A DNA stretch of 64,000 nucleotides from JALORV01 sp963703945 (GTDB taxonomy: Bacteria; Pseudomonadota; Gammaproteobacteria; Burkholderiales; Burkholderiaceae_F): positions 124,001 through 188,000 of the forward strand of contig CAVPGM010000025.1 of NCBI GenBank assembly GCA_963703945.1, given 5' to 3'. Shown piece after piece: positions 42,818 through 53,093 of the stretch; positions within the stretch are counted from its first letter, which is position 1, and every line of letters starts with the position of its first letter. The notes beneath the pieces were generated by a model that saw only the letters and a list, made by a program, of their open reading frames with translations, made no database searches and had not been told where the DNA came from. Position numbers and translations under genes: made by a program.

Positions 42818-44170
42818 ATGACTGAAGTCCGCTTCCTGGTGGCGATTGCGCTGGCCGCGCTGCTCGGCCTGGCCGGGTGCGCGACCACGCATCCGATGAT
42901 GCCGACGCCGACGTTGTACACGGGGACGCAGGCGAAGCCGCTGTTCACTAAGGCGCCCGCCGAGGTTCGGACACCGCCGCTGGATCTGCTTTTCATTACC
43001 GACCGCGCGCCCGCGACGAGCCCCGATGAGCCTGAACCGTACACGGCGGACCGGTCGCGCTCGATGGCGTTCGGGTCAACGACGATCCTGTTCGGCGAAC
43101 ACACGACGTGGGACGCGCTGGTCAAGCAGAGCCTGCTCGTCGAGCGCTCGACTTCGACGGACCTCAAGCTCGGTCCGACGAAGGAACTCGGGCGCTACCC
43201 GCGCATTCCCTACGCGGTTGCCGTGACGCCCGAAGGGCTGACGCGCGCTCCCGCTGTCGTCGATGCGCACGAAGCGGCCAACCGGGCGCTGCAGGCCGAG
43301 ATCGCGCGTCGCCTTGCCCTGAGCCCGCGCAAGGAGATGGTGCTGTACATCCACGGCGTCAGCAATTCCTTCAGCGAAGCGGCCTTGACGATGGGCGAGA
43401 TGTGCCACTTCCTGGGCCGCGAGTTCGTTTGCGCGATCTTCACCTGGCCCGCGGGCGGAAAGCACGGCATCCTGTTCGGCTACGAAGAAGACTACGAATC
43501 GAGCACATTCGCGGTCGAGCACTTGCGGAAGGCGATCCGCACCATCGCGGACACGCCGGGGCTCGAGAGAATTCATATCCTGGCCCACAGTCGCGGGACC
43601 GACGTGCTCGCCACCGCGCTGTCCGAGCTTTCCTTCGAGTCGTACATGCAGCAGACGACGCTGCCCCGGCGCGCCAAGCTCGGCAACGTCGTGCTGATGG
43701 CACCGGATCTGGACGTCGAGGTGGCTCCGGAAAAGATCCTGGCGATAATCTCCGATCCCGACGTGCCATACGGCGCGACGCCGGACCCGCATGCGGTGTT
43801 CCGGGCCTTGCGCCCGTTCCACCTCACCATTTACGTTTCGCCCGACGACAAGGCCCTCGCCACGTCGGGCTGGCTGTTCGGTAGCCTTGCCCGGCTGGGA
43901 CGCGTCGATACTTCGGTACTGACTCCGGAGCAGATCGAACTTGCGGCAAGTCTCGGCTTCCTCGACGTGATTCAGATTCGCGGGAAGACCGACCTGTTCG
44001 GACACGGCTACTTCGTCTCGAACCCGAGGGCGAGCGCCGATCTCATCGCGATGATTCGATACGGGCTGAAGCCCAACGAACCGGGCCGCCCGCTGGAGGA
44101 GGTCAAGCGGCCGTTCTGGCGAGTCCTGCCGGAAGCCGAGACGAAGGGTGGTGCCGGCGGGTCTGACTGA
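42818..44170 (+). CDS. Alpha/beta-hydrolase lipoprotein, DUF900 family
   Basis: 450 residues. The N-terminal signal ends in a lipobox LAGC (Cys22), so it is an envelope-anchored protein. The hydrolase core has the oxyanion-side strand EMVLYIHGVSNSFSEAALTM and the nucleophile elbow AHSRGTDVLATAL, a GxSxG variant (H-S-R-G-T) typical of DUF900 proteins; LMAPDLDVEVAP holds the likely acid. FDITDR-type start of domain is seen as LLFITDRAPATSPDEPEPYT. Intact frame. Likely an esterase or lipase; substrate unknown. It is followed 36 bases later by a DUF4105 gene, suggesting one transcript. Confidence 0.82.
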   Translation: MTEVRFLVAIALAALLGLAGCATTHPMMPTPTLYTGTQAKPLFTKAPAEVRTPPLDLLFITDRAPATSPDEPEPYTADRSRSMAFGSTTILFGEHTTWDALVKQSLLVERSTSTDLKLGPTKELGRYPRIPYAVAVTPEGLTRAPAVVDAHEAANRALQAEIARRLALSPRKEMVLYIHGVSNSFSEAALTMGEMCHFLGREFVCAIFTWPAGGKHGILFGYEEDYESSTFAVEHLRKAIRTIADTPGLERIHILAHSRGTDVLATALSELSFESYMQQTTLPRRAKLGNVVLMAPDLDVEVAPEKILAIISDPDVPYGATPDPHAVFRALRPFHLTIYVSPDDKALATSGWLFGSLARLGRVDTSVLTPEQIELAASLGFLDVIQIRGKTDLFGHGYFVSNPRASADLIAMIRYGLKPNEPGRPLEEVKRPFWRVLPEAETKGGAGGSD

Positions 44171-44206
44171 GCCGCGCGCAGCGCCAGGACTCGAACGACC
44201 GCCACG

Positions 44207-45239
44207 ATGTCCCTGCGACGTTCGCTCGCTCGAATCGCCAAGGGCACGGGCCTCGTTGCCCTGGCTCTGCTGGTTGCGGGGATCGGGGTCTGGGGGGCGC
44301 TGCTGCTCGAGTATGCGGGGCCGCGTAATGAGCGTGGCCCACAGGGCGTTGGTGATCGGCTTTTCCCTGGCTGCCGTGGCGGCGTTGATCGCACTCTTCG
44401 TGCGCCGCTGGCGCTGGCGTGCGATCGGCGTATATGGGCTTCTATGCGCAGGCCTTGTGGTCCTGTGGTCTAGCATCGAGCCAACCAACGAACGCGACTG
44501 GCAGCCGGAGGTGGCGGTGCTGCCGTACGCCACGATTGCCGGCGATCGCGTCACCGTCCACAACATCCGCAATTTCGACTATCGCAGCGAGACCGACTTC
44601 ACCCCCGCCTATTACGACAAGTCCTTCGACGTGCGGGAACTGCGATCGGTGGACCTCGTGACCTCCTACTGGACGGGTCCGGCGATTGCGCATGTCTTCG
44701 TGAGCTTCGGTTTCACGGGGGACGACTATCTCGCCATTTCCATCGAGGTACGCAAGCCGAAAGGCGAGGGCTACTCGACGCTCAAGGGCTTCTTCCGCCA
44801 GTACGAGCTCGTCTACGTCGTGGCCGACGAGCGGGACATCATCCGGCTGCGCACCAACTATCGCCGCGATCCGACCGAGGATGTGTACATCTACCGGGCC
44901 AAAGCTTCGATCGAGGTCGTGCAGCGACTGTTCCTGGAGTACATGCACAGGATCAACGCGCTGAGGACGCAACCCGAGTTTTACAACACGCTGACGACCA
45001 ACTGCACGACCAACATCTGGACGAACAACCACGTCAATGCGGGGCGCGTGCCGCTGAGCTGGAAGATCCTGGCGAGCGGCTATGTGCCGGAGTATCTGTA
45101 TGAACAGGGACGGCTGGAAACGATGGGCCTGTCTTTCCCGGAATTGCAGCAACGGGCGCATGTCAATGCGCGCGCCCAGGCGGCTGATGGGGCGGCGGAC
45201 TTCTCGCGACGAATTCGCGCTTGGGGCGAAACGAGGTAG
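44207..45239 (+). CDS. DUF4105 (Lnb N-terminal periplasmic) membrane protein (frameshifted)
   Basis: About 344 residues. Three N-terminal helices are predicted: RIAKGTGLVALALLVAGIGV, then after a one-base break near 44325 AHRALVIGFSLAAVAALIAL and WRAIGVYGLLCAGLVVLWSS. The periplasmic domain follows the DUF4105 pattern: NIRNFDYRSETDFTPAYYDK, WTGPAIAHVFVSFGFTGDDY with the candidate His, and YNTLTTNCTTNIWTNNHVNA with the candidate Cys. The family is related to permuted papain-like hydrolases; substrate unknown. It is the second protein of this general fold in the window (see 39493). Confidence 0.8.
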
Positions 45240-45413
45240 CCTCTGGTGGACGGCATCCGTTTCTCGGATGAATCAAGAGCCGCCGGTGAGGCGAAGCGCA
45301 ACGCATCGACGCGCCGGCGAGCGGCGCTGCTGGTTGGCGCATAGAGCACCGACCGAAGACTCGAAGAGTCCGAGATTGTCCTAAGACAGGCACGCGGAGC
45401 ACCGGAACACAAC

Positions 45414-46307
45414 ATGGAGACGATGATGGGAAGGAAGAGCGCCAAAACGAAGAACGAGCCCAAGGGCAAGTCGAGCAAGGTCAAGCGCGTCGAGGTCAAG
45501 TCAGCTGCGACCGAGAGTGATGCTTCGAAGGGCGTGCAAGAGCTGTCGGGCAAGGACTACGAACGCGAACTCAAGAAATTGCACGTAGAGCTGGTGAAGC
45601 TGCAGCAGTGGGTCCAGGAAAAGGGACTCAAGGTCTGCATCGTGTTCGAGGGCCGCGACGGTGCCGGCAAGGGCGGCACCATCAAGGCGATCACCGAGCG
45701 CGTCAGCCCGCGCGTGTTCCGTGTCATCGCCCTGCCCTCTCCGACCGAACGCGAGAAGTCGCAGATGTACGCGCAGCGCTATGTCCCGCATTTTCCGGCC
45801 GCAGGCGAGATCGTCATCTTCGATCGCAGCTGGTACAACCGTGCGGGCGTCGAGCGCGTGATGGGCTTTTGCACCGAAGAGCAGGCCGAAGGCTTCCTGA
45901 AGGTCGTCCCGCTCTTCGAAAAGCTGATGATTCAATCGGGGATCATCCTGCTGAAGTACTGGCTCGAAGTGAGTCCGGAGGAACAGACGCGGCGGCTCAC
46001 AGCGCGGATCGACGACGGTCGCAAGGTCTGGAAACTCTCGCCGATGGACATCAAGTCCTACGATCGCTGGGACGATTACACGCGTGTCCGCGACGAGATG
46101 TTCAAGGCAACCGATACGGCGTGGGCTCCCTGGTTCGTCGCGCGCTCGGAAGACAAGAAGCGTGTGCGGCTCAACGTGATCAGCCACCTGCTGAAGCAGG
46201 TGCCTTACAAGGACGTGAAGGCCGCCAAGGTCAAGCTGCCGAAGCGCAAGATCGGCAAGTACAAGGCGATCGACTATCCGTTCAAGTACGTGCCGGAACG
46301 ATTCTGA
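45414..46307 (+). CDS. ppk2: Polyphosphate kinase 2
   Basis: Transfers phosphate between polyphosphate and nucleoside diphosphates. Intact, 297 residues. Walker A FEGRDGAGKGGTIKAITERV, Walker B VIFDRSWYNRAGVERVMGFC, lid/arginine region EEQTRRLTARIDDGRKVWKL and SYDRWDDYTRVRDEMFKATD. A single PPK2 domain with a Lys-rich N-terminal extension (about 45 residues) marks it as a class I type enzyme. The start may be 12 bases downstream at 45426, which sits seven bases after GGAG. No exopolyphosphatase or ppk1 is nearby. Confidence 0.93.
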   Translation: METMMGRKSAKTKNEPKGKSSKVKRVEVKSAATESDASKGVQELSGKDYERELKKLHVELVKLQQWVQEKGLKVCIVFEGRDGAGKGGTIKAITERVSPRVFRVIALPSPTEREKSQMYAQRYVPHFPAAGEIVIFDRSWYNRAGVERVMGFCTEEQAEGFLKVVPLFEKLMIQSGIILLKYWLEVSPEEQTRRLTARIDDGRKVWKLSPMDIKSYDRWDDYTRVRDEMFKATDTAWAPWFVARSEDKKRVRLNVISHLLKQVPYKDVKAAKVKLPKRKIGKYKAIDYPFKYVPERF

Positions 46308-46447
46308 CCCGCGCCAGGCGCACGGCCAGCGCCCGGCCGACTGGTGGCAGGACCCACCGGACGGCGCTGAGGCGATAAGGCACGCACCTGCGCGTGTGTC
46401 CGGGCCAGCGGACCTTCGCGCGACCCGACAAACAGCGAAACGTCACG

Positions 46448-47119
46448 ATGAGCACAGAGACACCTGCCGCGGCGACGCGGCGCGAGCCGGTGCTGAGTCC
46501 GGTGGACCGCATCTCGGAGCTCCTGTTCGGACTCTTCATGGCGCTCACCTTCGTGGGTGCCGTGTCGGTGACCGAGGCAGGACAGGACGACATCCGCGCG
46601 ATGCTGGCCGCGGCGCTCGGCTGCAATCTCGCATGGGGACTCGTCGATGCCGTCATGTACCTGGTCCGCACAGTGGCAGACCGCGGCCGGCTGATCACGC
46701 TGATCCGCTCGGTGCGCTCGGCCCCGGACGCCGAAACCGGGCGCAGGATCATCGAGGGTTCGTTGTCGAAGACGGTTGCGAGCCTCTGTCTGCAGCGGAA
46801 ATCGAGGCGATGCGCGGACGCGTCCTCGCGCTGCCATCGGTACCCGAACGGCCGAGGCTCAAGGCGAACGATCTGCTGGCCGCCCTCGCAGTGTTCCTGC
46901 TGGTGGTTGCGTCGACGTTTCCGGTCGTGCTGCCCTTCGTGTTCATTCAGGACGTCGCGACCGCGAAGGCGCTGTCGCGCGCAATCGCGCTCGTGATGCT
47001 GTTCCTCGGCGGCCTCGCACTCGGCCGCTACGCCGGCTACGGCAGCTGGAAGGTCGGGCTTCATGATGGCCGCACTGGGTGCAGCGCTGGTGGCCGCGGT
47101 GATGGCGCTCGGCGGATGA
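46448..47119 (+). CDS. Small membrane protein resembling VIT1/CCC1-type transporters (frameshifted)
   Basis: About 224 residues with five predicted helices. N-terminal half: RISELLFGLFMALTFVGAVS and LGCNLAWGLVDAVMYLVRTV; breaks near 46783 and 47058 lead to LLAALAVFLLVVASTFPVVL, then VMLFLGGLALGRYAGYGSWK and MMAALGAALVAAVMALGG. The pattern (RISELLFGL, GCNLAWGxVD) recurs in bacterial proteins annotated as VIT1/CCC1-like; metal transport is not proven. The stop overlaps the next gene (ATGA). Confidence 0.6.
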
Positions 47120-47811
47120 GAGCCATGCGGCGCGCCATTTTCGTCGTGCTGACCGCCGCGGCGGCCACGACGGCATGCGCGGCCGAGGAAGCGGCCAGCG
47201 GTCGACGCGCATCCAGCCCCGAGCGACCCGCATGGGAGTTCGGTCTCACCGCGTATCCGACGTTTGTCCGTGACGGCGAGAATTACACCTCGGCGATCGC
47301 GGTAGCGGACCGCGGCGCGCTGCATCTGGAGGCCCGCTACGACTACGAATCGATCGGTGCACGCTCGGCCTTCGTCGGCTGGACGCTGGCTGGCGGCGAA
47401 AGCTTCACCTGGGAAGTCACGCCGCTTCTCGGTGGCGTCTGGGGCACCACGCGTGGATTCGTACCGGGAGTGGAAGTGAGCCTGGGCTGGAGCCCCTTCG
47501 ATTTCTATCTGGAAGGTGAGTACGTCCGCAGTGGCGTCGACGTCCGGGACAGCTACCTCTACGCATGGAGCGAGCTCGGATACCGGCCGGTGGAATGGCT
47601 GCGCGTCGGATTCGCCGGCCAACGCACGAACGCCTACGACAGCGGCCGCGACATCCAGCGCGGGCCGTTCGTGCAGTTCACATGGCGACGCATTACCGTG
47701 GGAGGGTACTGGTTCAACCCGGGATCGAGCGACCAGATTGTCGTCAGCATGATCGGTGCTGTCCTTCTGAACGGAATCCTCCGCCGCCAACGTATCCGGA
47801 GCCGCGAATGA
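47116..47811 (+). CDS. Predicted outer-membrane beta-barrel protein
   Basis: 231 residues with signal peptide (MRAMRRAIFVVLTAAAATTA, cut near CAA). The rest alternates aromatic and polar residues as in small porin-like barrels: GLTAYPTFVRDGENYTSAIA, LHLEARYDYESIGARSAFVG, WSPFDFYLEGEYVRSGVDVR, FVQFTWRRITVGGYWFNPGS. It could be the short barrel type often next to transporters. Function unknown. Start 47116 overlaps the upstream stop; ATG at 47125 is an alternative. Stop overlaps the SulP start. Confidence 0.65.
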   Translation: MRAMRRAIFVVLTAAAATTACAAEEAASGRRASSPERPAWEFGLTAYPTFVRDGENYTSAIAVADRGALHLEARYDYESIGARSAFVGWTLAGGESFTWEVTPLLGGVWGTTRGFVPGVEVSLGWSPFDFYLEGEYVRSGVDVRDSYLYAWSELGYRPVEWLRVGFAGQRTNAYDSGRDIQRGPFVQFTWRRITVGGYWFNPGSSDQIVVSMIGAVLLNGILRRQRIRSRE

Positions 47812-49493
47812 CCCACAACCATGTCGCCACCACCGCCGAGACCGCCGGCCCGGGGCTGCGCTTCGACATCGTTGCCGGACTGACGGCAGCCGCGGTCGTG
47901 CTGCCCAAGGCGATGGCCTACGCCACGGTGGCCGGCCTGCCGGTCGAGGTCGGCCTGTATACGGCGTTCATTCCGATGGTGATCTACGCGCTGCTCGGCA
48001 CGTCGCGCGTGCTCAGCGTCAGCTCCACCACCACGCTGGCGATCCTCGCGGGCACGCAACTGGGACTCAGCGTGCCGGACGGCGATCCCGCGCGCCTCAT
48101 CACGGCCACCGCGACGCTGACCGCGCTGGTAGGCGTCGATGCTGCTGGCTGGCTCGGCTGCTGCGGCTCGGGTTCGTCGCCAACTTCATATCGACGCCGG
48201 TGCTGACCGGGTTCAAGGCCGGCATCGGCCTGGTCATCGTGCTCGACCAGTTCCCGAAGCTGCTCGGGATTCACATCACCAAGCAGGGCTTCTTCCTCGA
48301 CATCGTCAGCGTCGCGCAGCACCTGCCCGCAGACCTCGATGATCACGCTCGCGGTGGCCGTGGCGACCTTCGTCGTGCTGATCGGCATGGAGCGGCTGTG
48401 GCCGCACTCGCCGGCGCCGCTGGTCGCCGTGGCGGGTGGCATCGCCGCCGCGTGGTTCTTCGGACTGAAGGCGATGGGCGTCTCGCTGGTCGGCCTGATT
48501 CCGCAGGGGCTGCCGTCGATCACGCTGCCCGATGTCTCGCTGATGACGAGTCTGGTACCTGGCGCGCTCGGCATCGCGCTGATGAGCTTCACCGAAACGA
48601 TCGCTGCGGGCCGTGCCTTTGCGCGGCCGTCCGACCCTCCGATCGACGCGAACCGCGAACTGGTCGCCACCGGGCTCGGCAACGTGGGCGGCGCTCTGCT
48701 CGGCGCGATGCCGGCCGGCGGTGGCACCTCGCAGACCGCCGTGGTGCGCAACGCAGGCGGGCAATCGCAGAAGGCGTCGCTGGTGACGGGCGCCGCCGCG
48801 CTGGCGACGATGCTGCTGCTGGCGCCGCTGCTTGGACTGCTGCCGAACGCGACACTGGCCGCCATCGTCATCGTCTACTCGATCGGGTTGATCAAACCTG
48901 CAGAGTTCCTTGCCATCCGTGCCGTGCGCAGGATGGAGTTCCGCTGGGCGGTGATCGCGTGCATCGGTGTGCTGCTCTTCGGCACACTGAAAGGCATCGT
49001 CATTGCGATCATCGTGTCGATGATCGGCCTGGCCAGCCAGACCGCCCACCCGCGCGTATCGGTCATCGGCCGCAAGCGCGGCGCCGACGTGCTGCGCCCG
49101 CTGTCGCCGGAACACCCGGATGACGAAACCTTCGAGGGACTGCTGATCGTGCGGCCCGAGGGGCGCCTGTTCTTCGTCAATGCGCAGAACGTGTCGGATC
49201 AGATCAAGGCGCTGATCGACAAGTACCAGCCGCGCGTGGTGGCGCTCGACATGAGCCGCGTGCCCGACCTCGAGTATTCGGCGCTTCAGGCGCTGATCGA
49301 GGGCGAGCAGCGTTTCACCGATCGTGGCACCATCGTGTGGCTGGTCGCTCTCAATCCAGGTGTGCTGGAGATCGTGCGCCATGCCGGCCTGGCCGATCGG
49401 CTCGGGCGCGATCGGATGCTGTTCAACGCCCGCGCGGCGATCGAGCGTTATCAAGCGATGCAGTCGACAGCAGGATCGGCGGCGACGTCGTAA
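47808..49493 (+). CDS. SulP-family anion permease with STAS domain (frameshifted)
   Basis: Inner-membrane anion transporter (sulfate, bicarbonate or carboxylate class) of about 560 residues. Start FDIVAGLTAAAVVLPKAMAY (conserved AYA-V-GLPVEVGLY), then breaks near 48135 and 48335, TGFKAGIGLVIVLDQFPKLL and GAMPAGGGTSQTAVVRNAGG. The C-terminal STAS domain runs from about residue 430 (GLLIVRPEGRLFFVNAQNVS, LDMSRVPDLEYSALQALIEG). The ATG at 47808 overlaps the stop of the barrel protein, so both belong to one operon. Anion preference cannot be read from the sequence. Confidence 0.88.
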
Positions 49494-49541
49494 ACGGCTT
49501 GCGGATCCCTCGACGAGCTCAACTTTGACTAAGGAGACTCT

Positions 49542-49787
49542 ATGTCCCGGTTATGGCTGACGAATGTCGCCCCCGAGGCCAGCGACGACGAGCTGCACGC
49601 GCTGGTGAAGAAATACGCTCCGCAACTCAACTGCGTGGCCCTGCAGCGCGAAGCGGGAGACGGGTCGCGGCCCATCGCCTTCATGACGTTCACCGGCGGT
49701 GAGTTCGGTTCGGTCGAGAATCTCGCGGACCGTCTCAACGGCCTGTTCTGGAAGGAGCGCAAGCTCGGCTGCACGACGATCATCTGA
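49542..49787 (+). CDS. Small RRM-type RNA-binding protein
   Basis: Intact 81-residue protein. It fits an RNA recognition motif: RNP2-like RLWLTNVAPEASDDELHALV and RNP1-like SRPIAFMTFTGGEFGSVENL, with the beta-alpha-beta spacing expected. The end KERKLGCTTII lacks the Gly-rich tail of many cyanobacterial Rbp proteins. The start follows GGAG by about eight bases. Single-domain RRM proteins in proteobacteria are little studied; RNA binding is inferred from pattern only. Confidence 0.6.
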   Translation: MSRLWLTNVAPEASDDELHALVKKYAPQLNCVALQREAGDGSRPIAFMTFTGGEFGSVENLADRLNGLFWKERKLGCTTII

Positions 49788-49845
49788 GCGCCAGCGCGCC
49801 CGGATTTCGCCAGCTGGTGCCGACGTTGCACTTTGGCCGAAACGA

Positions 49846-50078
49846 CTATTGCTTTTCGGCGACTTTGCCGCCAACCACGGTTCCGAGCACGGCACCGGCG
49901 CCGGTCGCAACAACGCGGCCCGCTCCGCCGCCGAAGAGCGAACCCACCGCGGCACCCGTGACACCCCCGGCGACCTGGCCGGCGAGTTTCTTTGTCTTCT
50001 GGCGTCATGCTCGAGCAGCCCGCAACGACTAGCGGCGGCGACGAAGGCAAGCAATGCAAGCGTGCGTGTGGTGTTCAT
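49846..50078 (-). CDS. OsmB-like glycine-zipper lipoprotein (frameshifted)
   Basis: About 77 residues after joining frames. ATG at 50078 is preceded by AGGAG. The signal MNTTRTLALLAFVAAAS leads, after a break near 50025, into a lipobox AGCSSMTPED and, after another near 49990, into a glycine-zipper segment KLAGQVAGGVTGAAVGSLFG and GAGAVLGTVVGGKVAEKQ before TAG. The size and pattern resemble OsmB/SlyB-type envelope-stress lipoproteins. It is 10 bases downstream of the EF-hand gene. Confidence 0.65.
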
Positions 50079-50088
50079 TGATTGACTC

Positions 50089-50524
50089 CTACTTTGCGGC
50101 GGCGGGAAGCGGCCGTTCGTACGCGAGAACTTCATCGATTGAAATGACACCGTCGTGATTCGTGTCGATCTCGAAGAAGTCGATGACCTTGGCCGCAACC
50201 GCTTCGCCCAGCGAGAGCTTGCCATCGCCATTGCGGTCAGCGGCCTTGAACAGCGCGGGGTTGTAGCTTGGCGCTGAACGCCGCCGCCTCCTGCTCGGTG
50301 ATGAAGCCGTCGCCATTGCGGTCAGCCTGCTTGAACACGTAGATGACATTGGCGATGTACTCGTCGATGTTCAGCACTCCGTCCTTGTTGACATCGGCTT
50401 CGGCAAAGGCCTTGCGGACCGCATCCGGCGAGGCCTGCTGCGCGTCGACGGCTTTCATCAGCAGGGCAGCGCCGAGCACCGCGGCGATGGCGATCACTAC
50501 AGCCCTTGCATGTCGACTTGTCAT
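50089..50524 (-). CDS. Secreted EF-hand protein with four calcium loops (frameshifted)
   Basis: About 145 residues. N-terminal signal-anchor/signal peptide ARAVVIAIAAVLGAALLMKA. Four canonical EF-hand loops follow in two pairs: DVNKDGVLNIDE and DRNGDGFITEQE in the first frame, then after a break near 50268 DRNGDGKLSLGE and DTNHDGVISIDE, ending LPAAAK. All four loops keep Asp at 1, 3, 5-type positions and Glu at 12, so calcium binding is likely. Calmodulin-like secreted EF-hand proteins are known in bacteria, but roles vary. Confidence 0.85.
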
Positions 50525-50586
50525 GGCAGTTCCTGCGGAGCGCGAAGAGTCTGCATTCTAGTTCCACGTCCGGCGATCGCGCTCGC

Positions 50587-51126
50587 CTAGGCCGCGCCCG
50601 GCTGAAGCTCGAGCCGGCACACGCGGACCGCGCCGTCGTCCGGGTCACGGGCCACGTTGAAGCCGATGCGCCTCGCCAGCCGCAGCATCGATTCGTTTTC
50701 CGCCAGCACAAAGCCCTCCATCACCTGCAGGCCACGCGCTTTCGCGGCGTCGATCAGCATGCTTCATCAGCGCTGTCGCCAGTCCGGCACCGCCAAACTT
50801 CGAATCGACATTGATCGCGAATTCGCAGGTGGTGCTGGTCGCTCTCGATGATCGCGATCGCGCTTCCGACGATGTCGATGCCATCGGCGGCCGGCACGGT
50901 CGCCACGAGGCCGATCCCGTCCTCGGGAAATGAGCCGAGCACTTTGCGCAGCCGGTCCAGGTTGGGTTCGCGCACGACGTCGCATGAAGCGCATGTAGCG
51001 GGCAGCGTCGCTCATGCGGCCGAACGCCTGCAGGAGTTCCGACTCGTCCGACGCGCGCATCGCGCGCAGGTGAACAACGCGCCCATCGCGCAGCGTGATG
51101 TCGGCTTCCGGAATGCTTGTCCTCAT
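50587..51126 (-). CDS. GNAT-family N-acetyltransferase (frameshifted)
   Basis: About 180 residues. MRTSIPEADITLRDGRVVHL, then LRAMRASDESELLQAFGRMS and SDAARYMRFM, a break near 50980, REPNLDRLRKVLGSFPEDGI with VGSAIAIIESDQ, a break near 50830, and the acetyl-CoA motif EFAINVDSKFGGAGLATALM (variant of QxxGxG/A, here GGAGLA). After a break near 50758 the end reads NESMLRLARRIGFNVARDPD, ending LQPGAA. It resembles the GNAT domain of protein acyltransferases (RPEDE...SxxSRYxRF), so protein lysine acetylation is a reasonable guess. Confidence 0.8.
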
Positions 51127-51347
51127 CGTGAAACGTCGCAGTGAAAGATGGACTGAATCGTAGACGCACTGACCGCTGACTGCTTCTCAGTCCATCACGA
51201 AACGCGATGCCTGCGTTCGTGTCGACCTTGAGCGATCGTCATGTTGCTCACTGTCGCCAGGACGACAATTTGCTCCATACCCGGTCCGGAATACCGACCG
51301 TGTTGTGGAATTCCGGACCGACCCGACTACCAGGAAGGGAGGAATTC

Positions 51348-52875
51348 ATGACAACCGCGGTCCACCCCGGCAGCCTGCCGGTCGCAGCACCATCGGCAAT
51401 AGCCGCGCACGAAAGGCGGGCATGCCTTCCCCTGGAAGGCACTTGCTCCAATTGCTGTTGCGCTCGTCATAGCGGCGTTTCCGCCGCCGGAAGGTCTGGC
51501 GCAGCATGCGTGGTACTTCTTCGCGATCTTCGCCGGCGTGATCGTCGGGCTCGTGCTCGAGCCCCTGCCCGGTGCAGCGATCGGGCTGATCGGCGTCGCA
51601 GTGGTGACCGTGCTGGCGCCCTACGTGCTGTTCGGTCCCGCCGAACTGGCGAAGGCCGGGTTCAAGCCGGCCACTGCCGGTCTGACCTGGGCGTTATCGG
51701 GCTTCTCGAACGCGACGGTGTGGTTGATCTTCGCCGCGTTCATGTTCGCGCTCGGCTACGAGAAGACCGGACTCGGGCGGCGCATTTCGCTCGGTCTGGT
51801 CAAGAGCGATGGGACGGCGGACGCTGACGCTCGGCTATGCGGTCGCCTTTGCCGACCTGCTGCTGGCGCCGTTCACGCCGTCGAACACCGCGCGCAGCGC
51901 TGGCACGGTGTACCCGGTGATCCGCAACCTGCCGGCGCTGTACGACAGCAAGCCCAATGACCCGTCGTCGCGTCGTATCGGCGGTTATCTGATGTGGACC
52001 GCTATCGCGGTGACCTGTGTGACGAGTTCGATGTTCATCACCGCGCTGGCGCCCAACTTGCTCGCGATCGAACTGATCAGCAAGACCGCCAAGGTGACGT
52101 TCAGCTGGACCGAGTGGTTCATGGCCTTCGCGCCGGTCGGCATCCTGCTGCTGCTGGCGATTCCGCTGCTGACCTATGTGCTGTACCCGCCGACCGTCAA
52201 GAGCGGCGACGAGGTGCCGAACTGGGCCGCGAGCGAACTGAAGAAGATGGGTGGCCTCACCACGCGCGAAATCGGCCTCGGCAGCGCTGGTGCTGCTCGC
52301 GCTTGCGCTGTGGATCTTCGGTGGCGACTTCATCAATGCCACGACCGTGGCGATCGCCGTCATCGCGCTGATGGTGATCGGCCGCGTCGTCGGCTGGGAC
52401 GACATCCTCTCCAACAAGCCGGCGTGGAACACGCTGGTGTGGTTCGCGACGCTGGTGGCGCTGGCCGACGGGCTGGCCAGGGTCGGCTTCGTCAAGTGGT
52501 TCGCCGAGACGATCGGCGCGCAGATGACCGGCGTGTCGCCGACGGTGGCGATGCTGGTGCTGGTGGCCGTGTTCTTCTTCACGCACTACCTGTTCGCGAG
52601 CATCACGGCGCACGTCGACCGCCATGCTGCCGGTCATGCTGGCCGTCGGGCTCGGCATCCCCGACATGCCGATGCAGACGTTCGCGATGCTGCTGGCGAT
52701 GACGCTGGGCATCATGGGCATCCTGACGCCGTACGCCACGGGCCCGAGCCCGGTGTACTACGGCAGCGGCTACATCCCGTCGAAGGACTACTGGCGCCTC
52801 GGCGCGATCTTCGGCGTGATCTTCATCGTCGCGCTGCTCGTGATCGGACTGCCGTGGCTCGCGATCGCCGGCTGA
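51348..52875 (+). CDS. DASS-family di-/tricarboxylate transporter (frameshifted)
   Basis: Inner-membrane carrier of the SLC13/CitT group (citrate, succinate, 2-oxoglutarate or malate). About 505 residues joined. GGGAGG precedes the ATG. Pieces: AWYFFAIFAGVIVGLVLEPL, WALSGFSNATVWLIFAAFMF (conserved GFSNxTVWLIFAAF), then after a break near 51812 FADLLLAPFTPSNTARSAGT (the SNT-type substrate motif), a break near 52280, TVAIAVIALMVIGRVVGWDD, and after 52620 LTPYATGPSPVYYGSGYIPS. The FTPSNTAR and TPYATGPSP motifs fit the CitT/2-oxoglutarate-malate branch. Followed by a strong hairpin. Confidence 0.9.
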
Positions 52876-52889
52876 CGGCCGAGTGAACC

Positions 52890-52927
52890 GCAACGCAGCG
52901 CCGGCCGCAAGGCCGGCGCTGCGTTGC
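52890..52927. terminator. Strong hairpin terminator after the DASS gene
   Basis: A perfect 17-base stem (GCAACGCAGCGCCGGCC and its complement) closed by the tetraloop GCAA, 14 bases after the DASS stop. There is no T run, so termination strength is uncertain, but the stem is the most stable seen in the window. Confidence 0.7.
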
Positions 52928-53093
52928 TCCCTGCTCCGAATTCAGTCCCGTCCGGAGACGGCCAGAGAGCACCATCAGCGGATAGCATCATCGGTCACAT
53001 CGATCCGCGACGCCGAACGATTTGAGGGCTTTGGCGGCACGGGGCTTGCCGCGAATTTAGGCTGGGAAAGTCCCCAGTCCCGCGGAGGAATCG

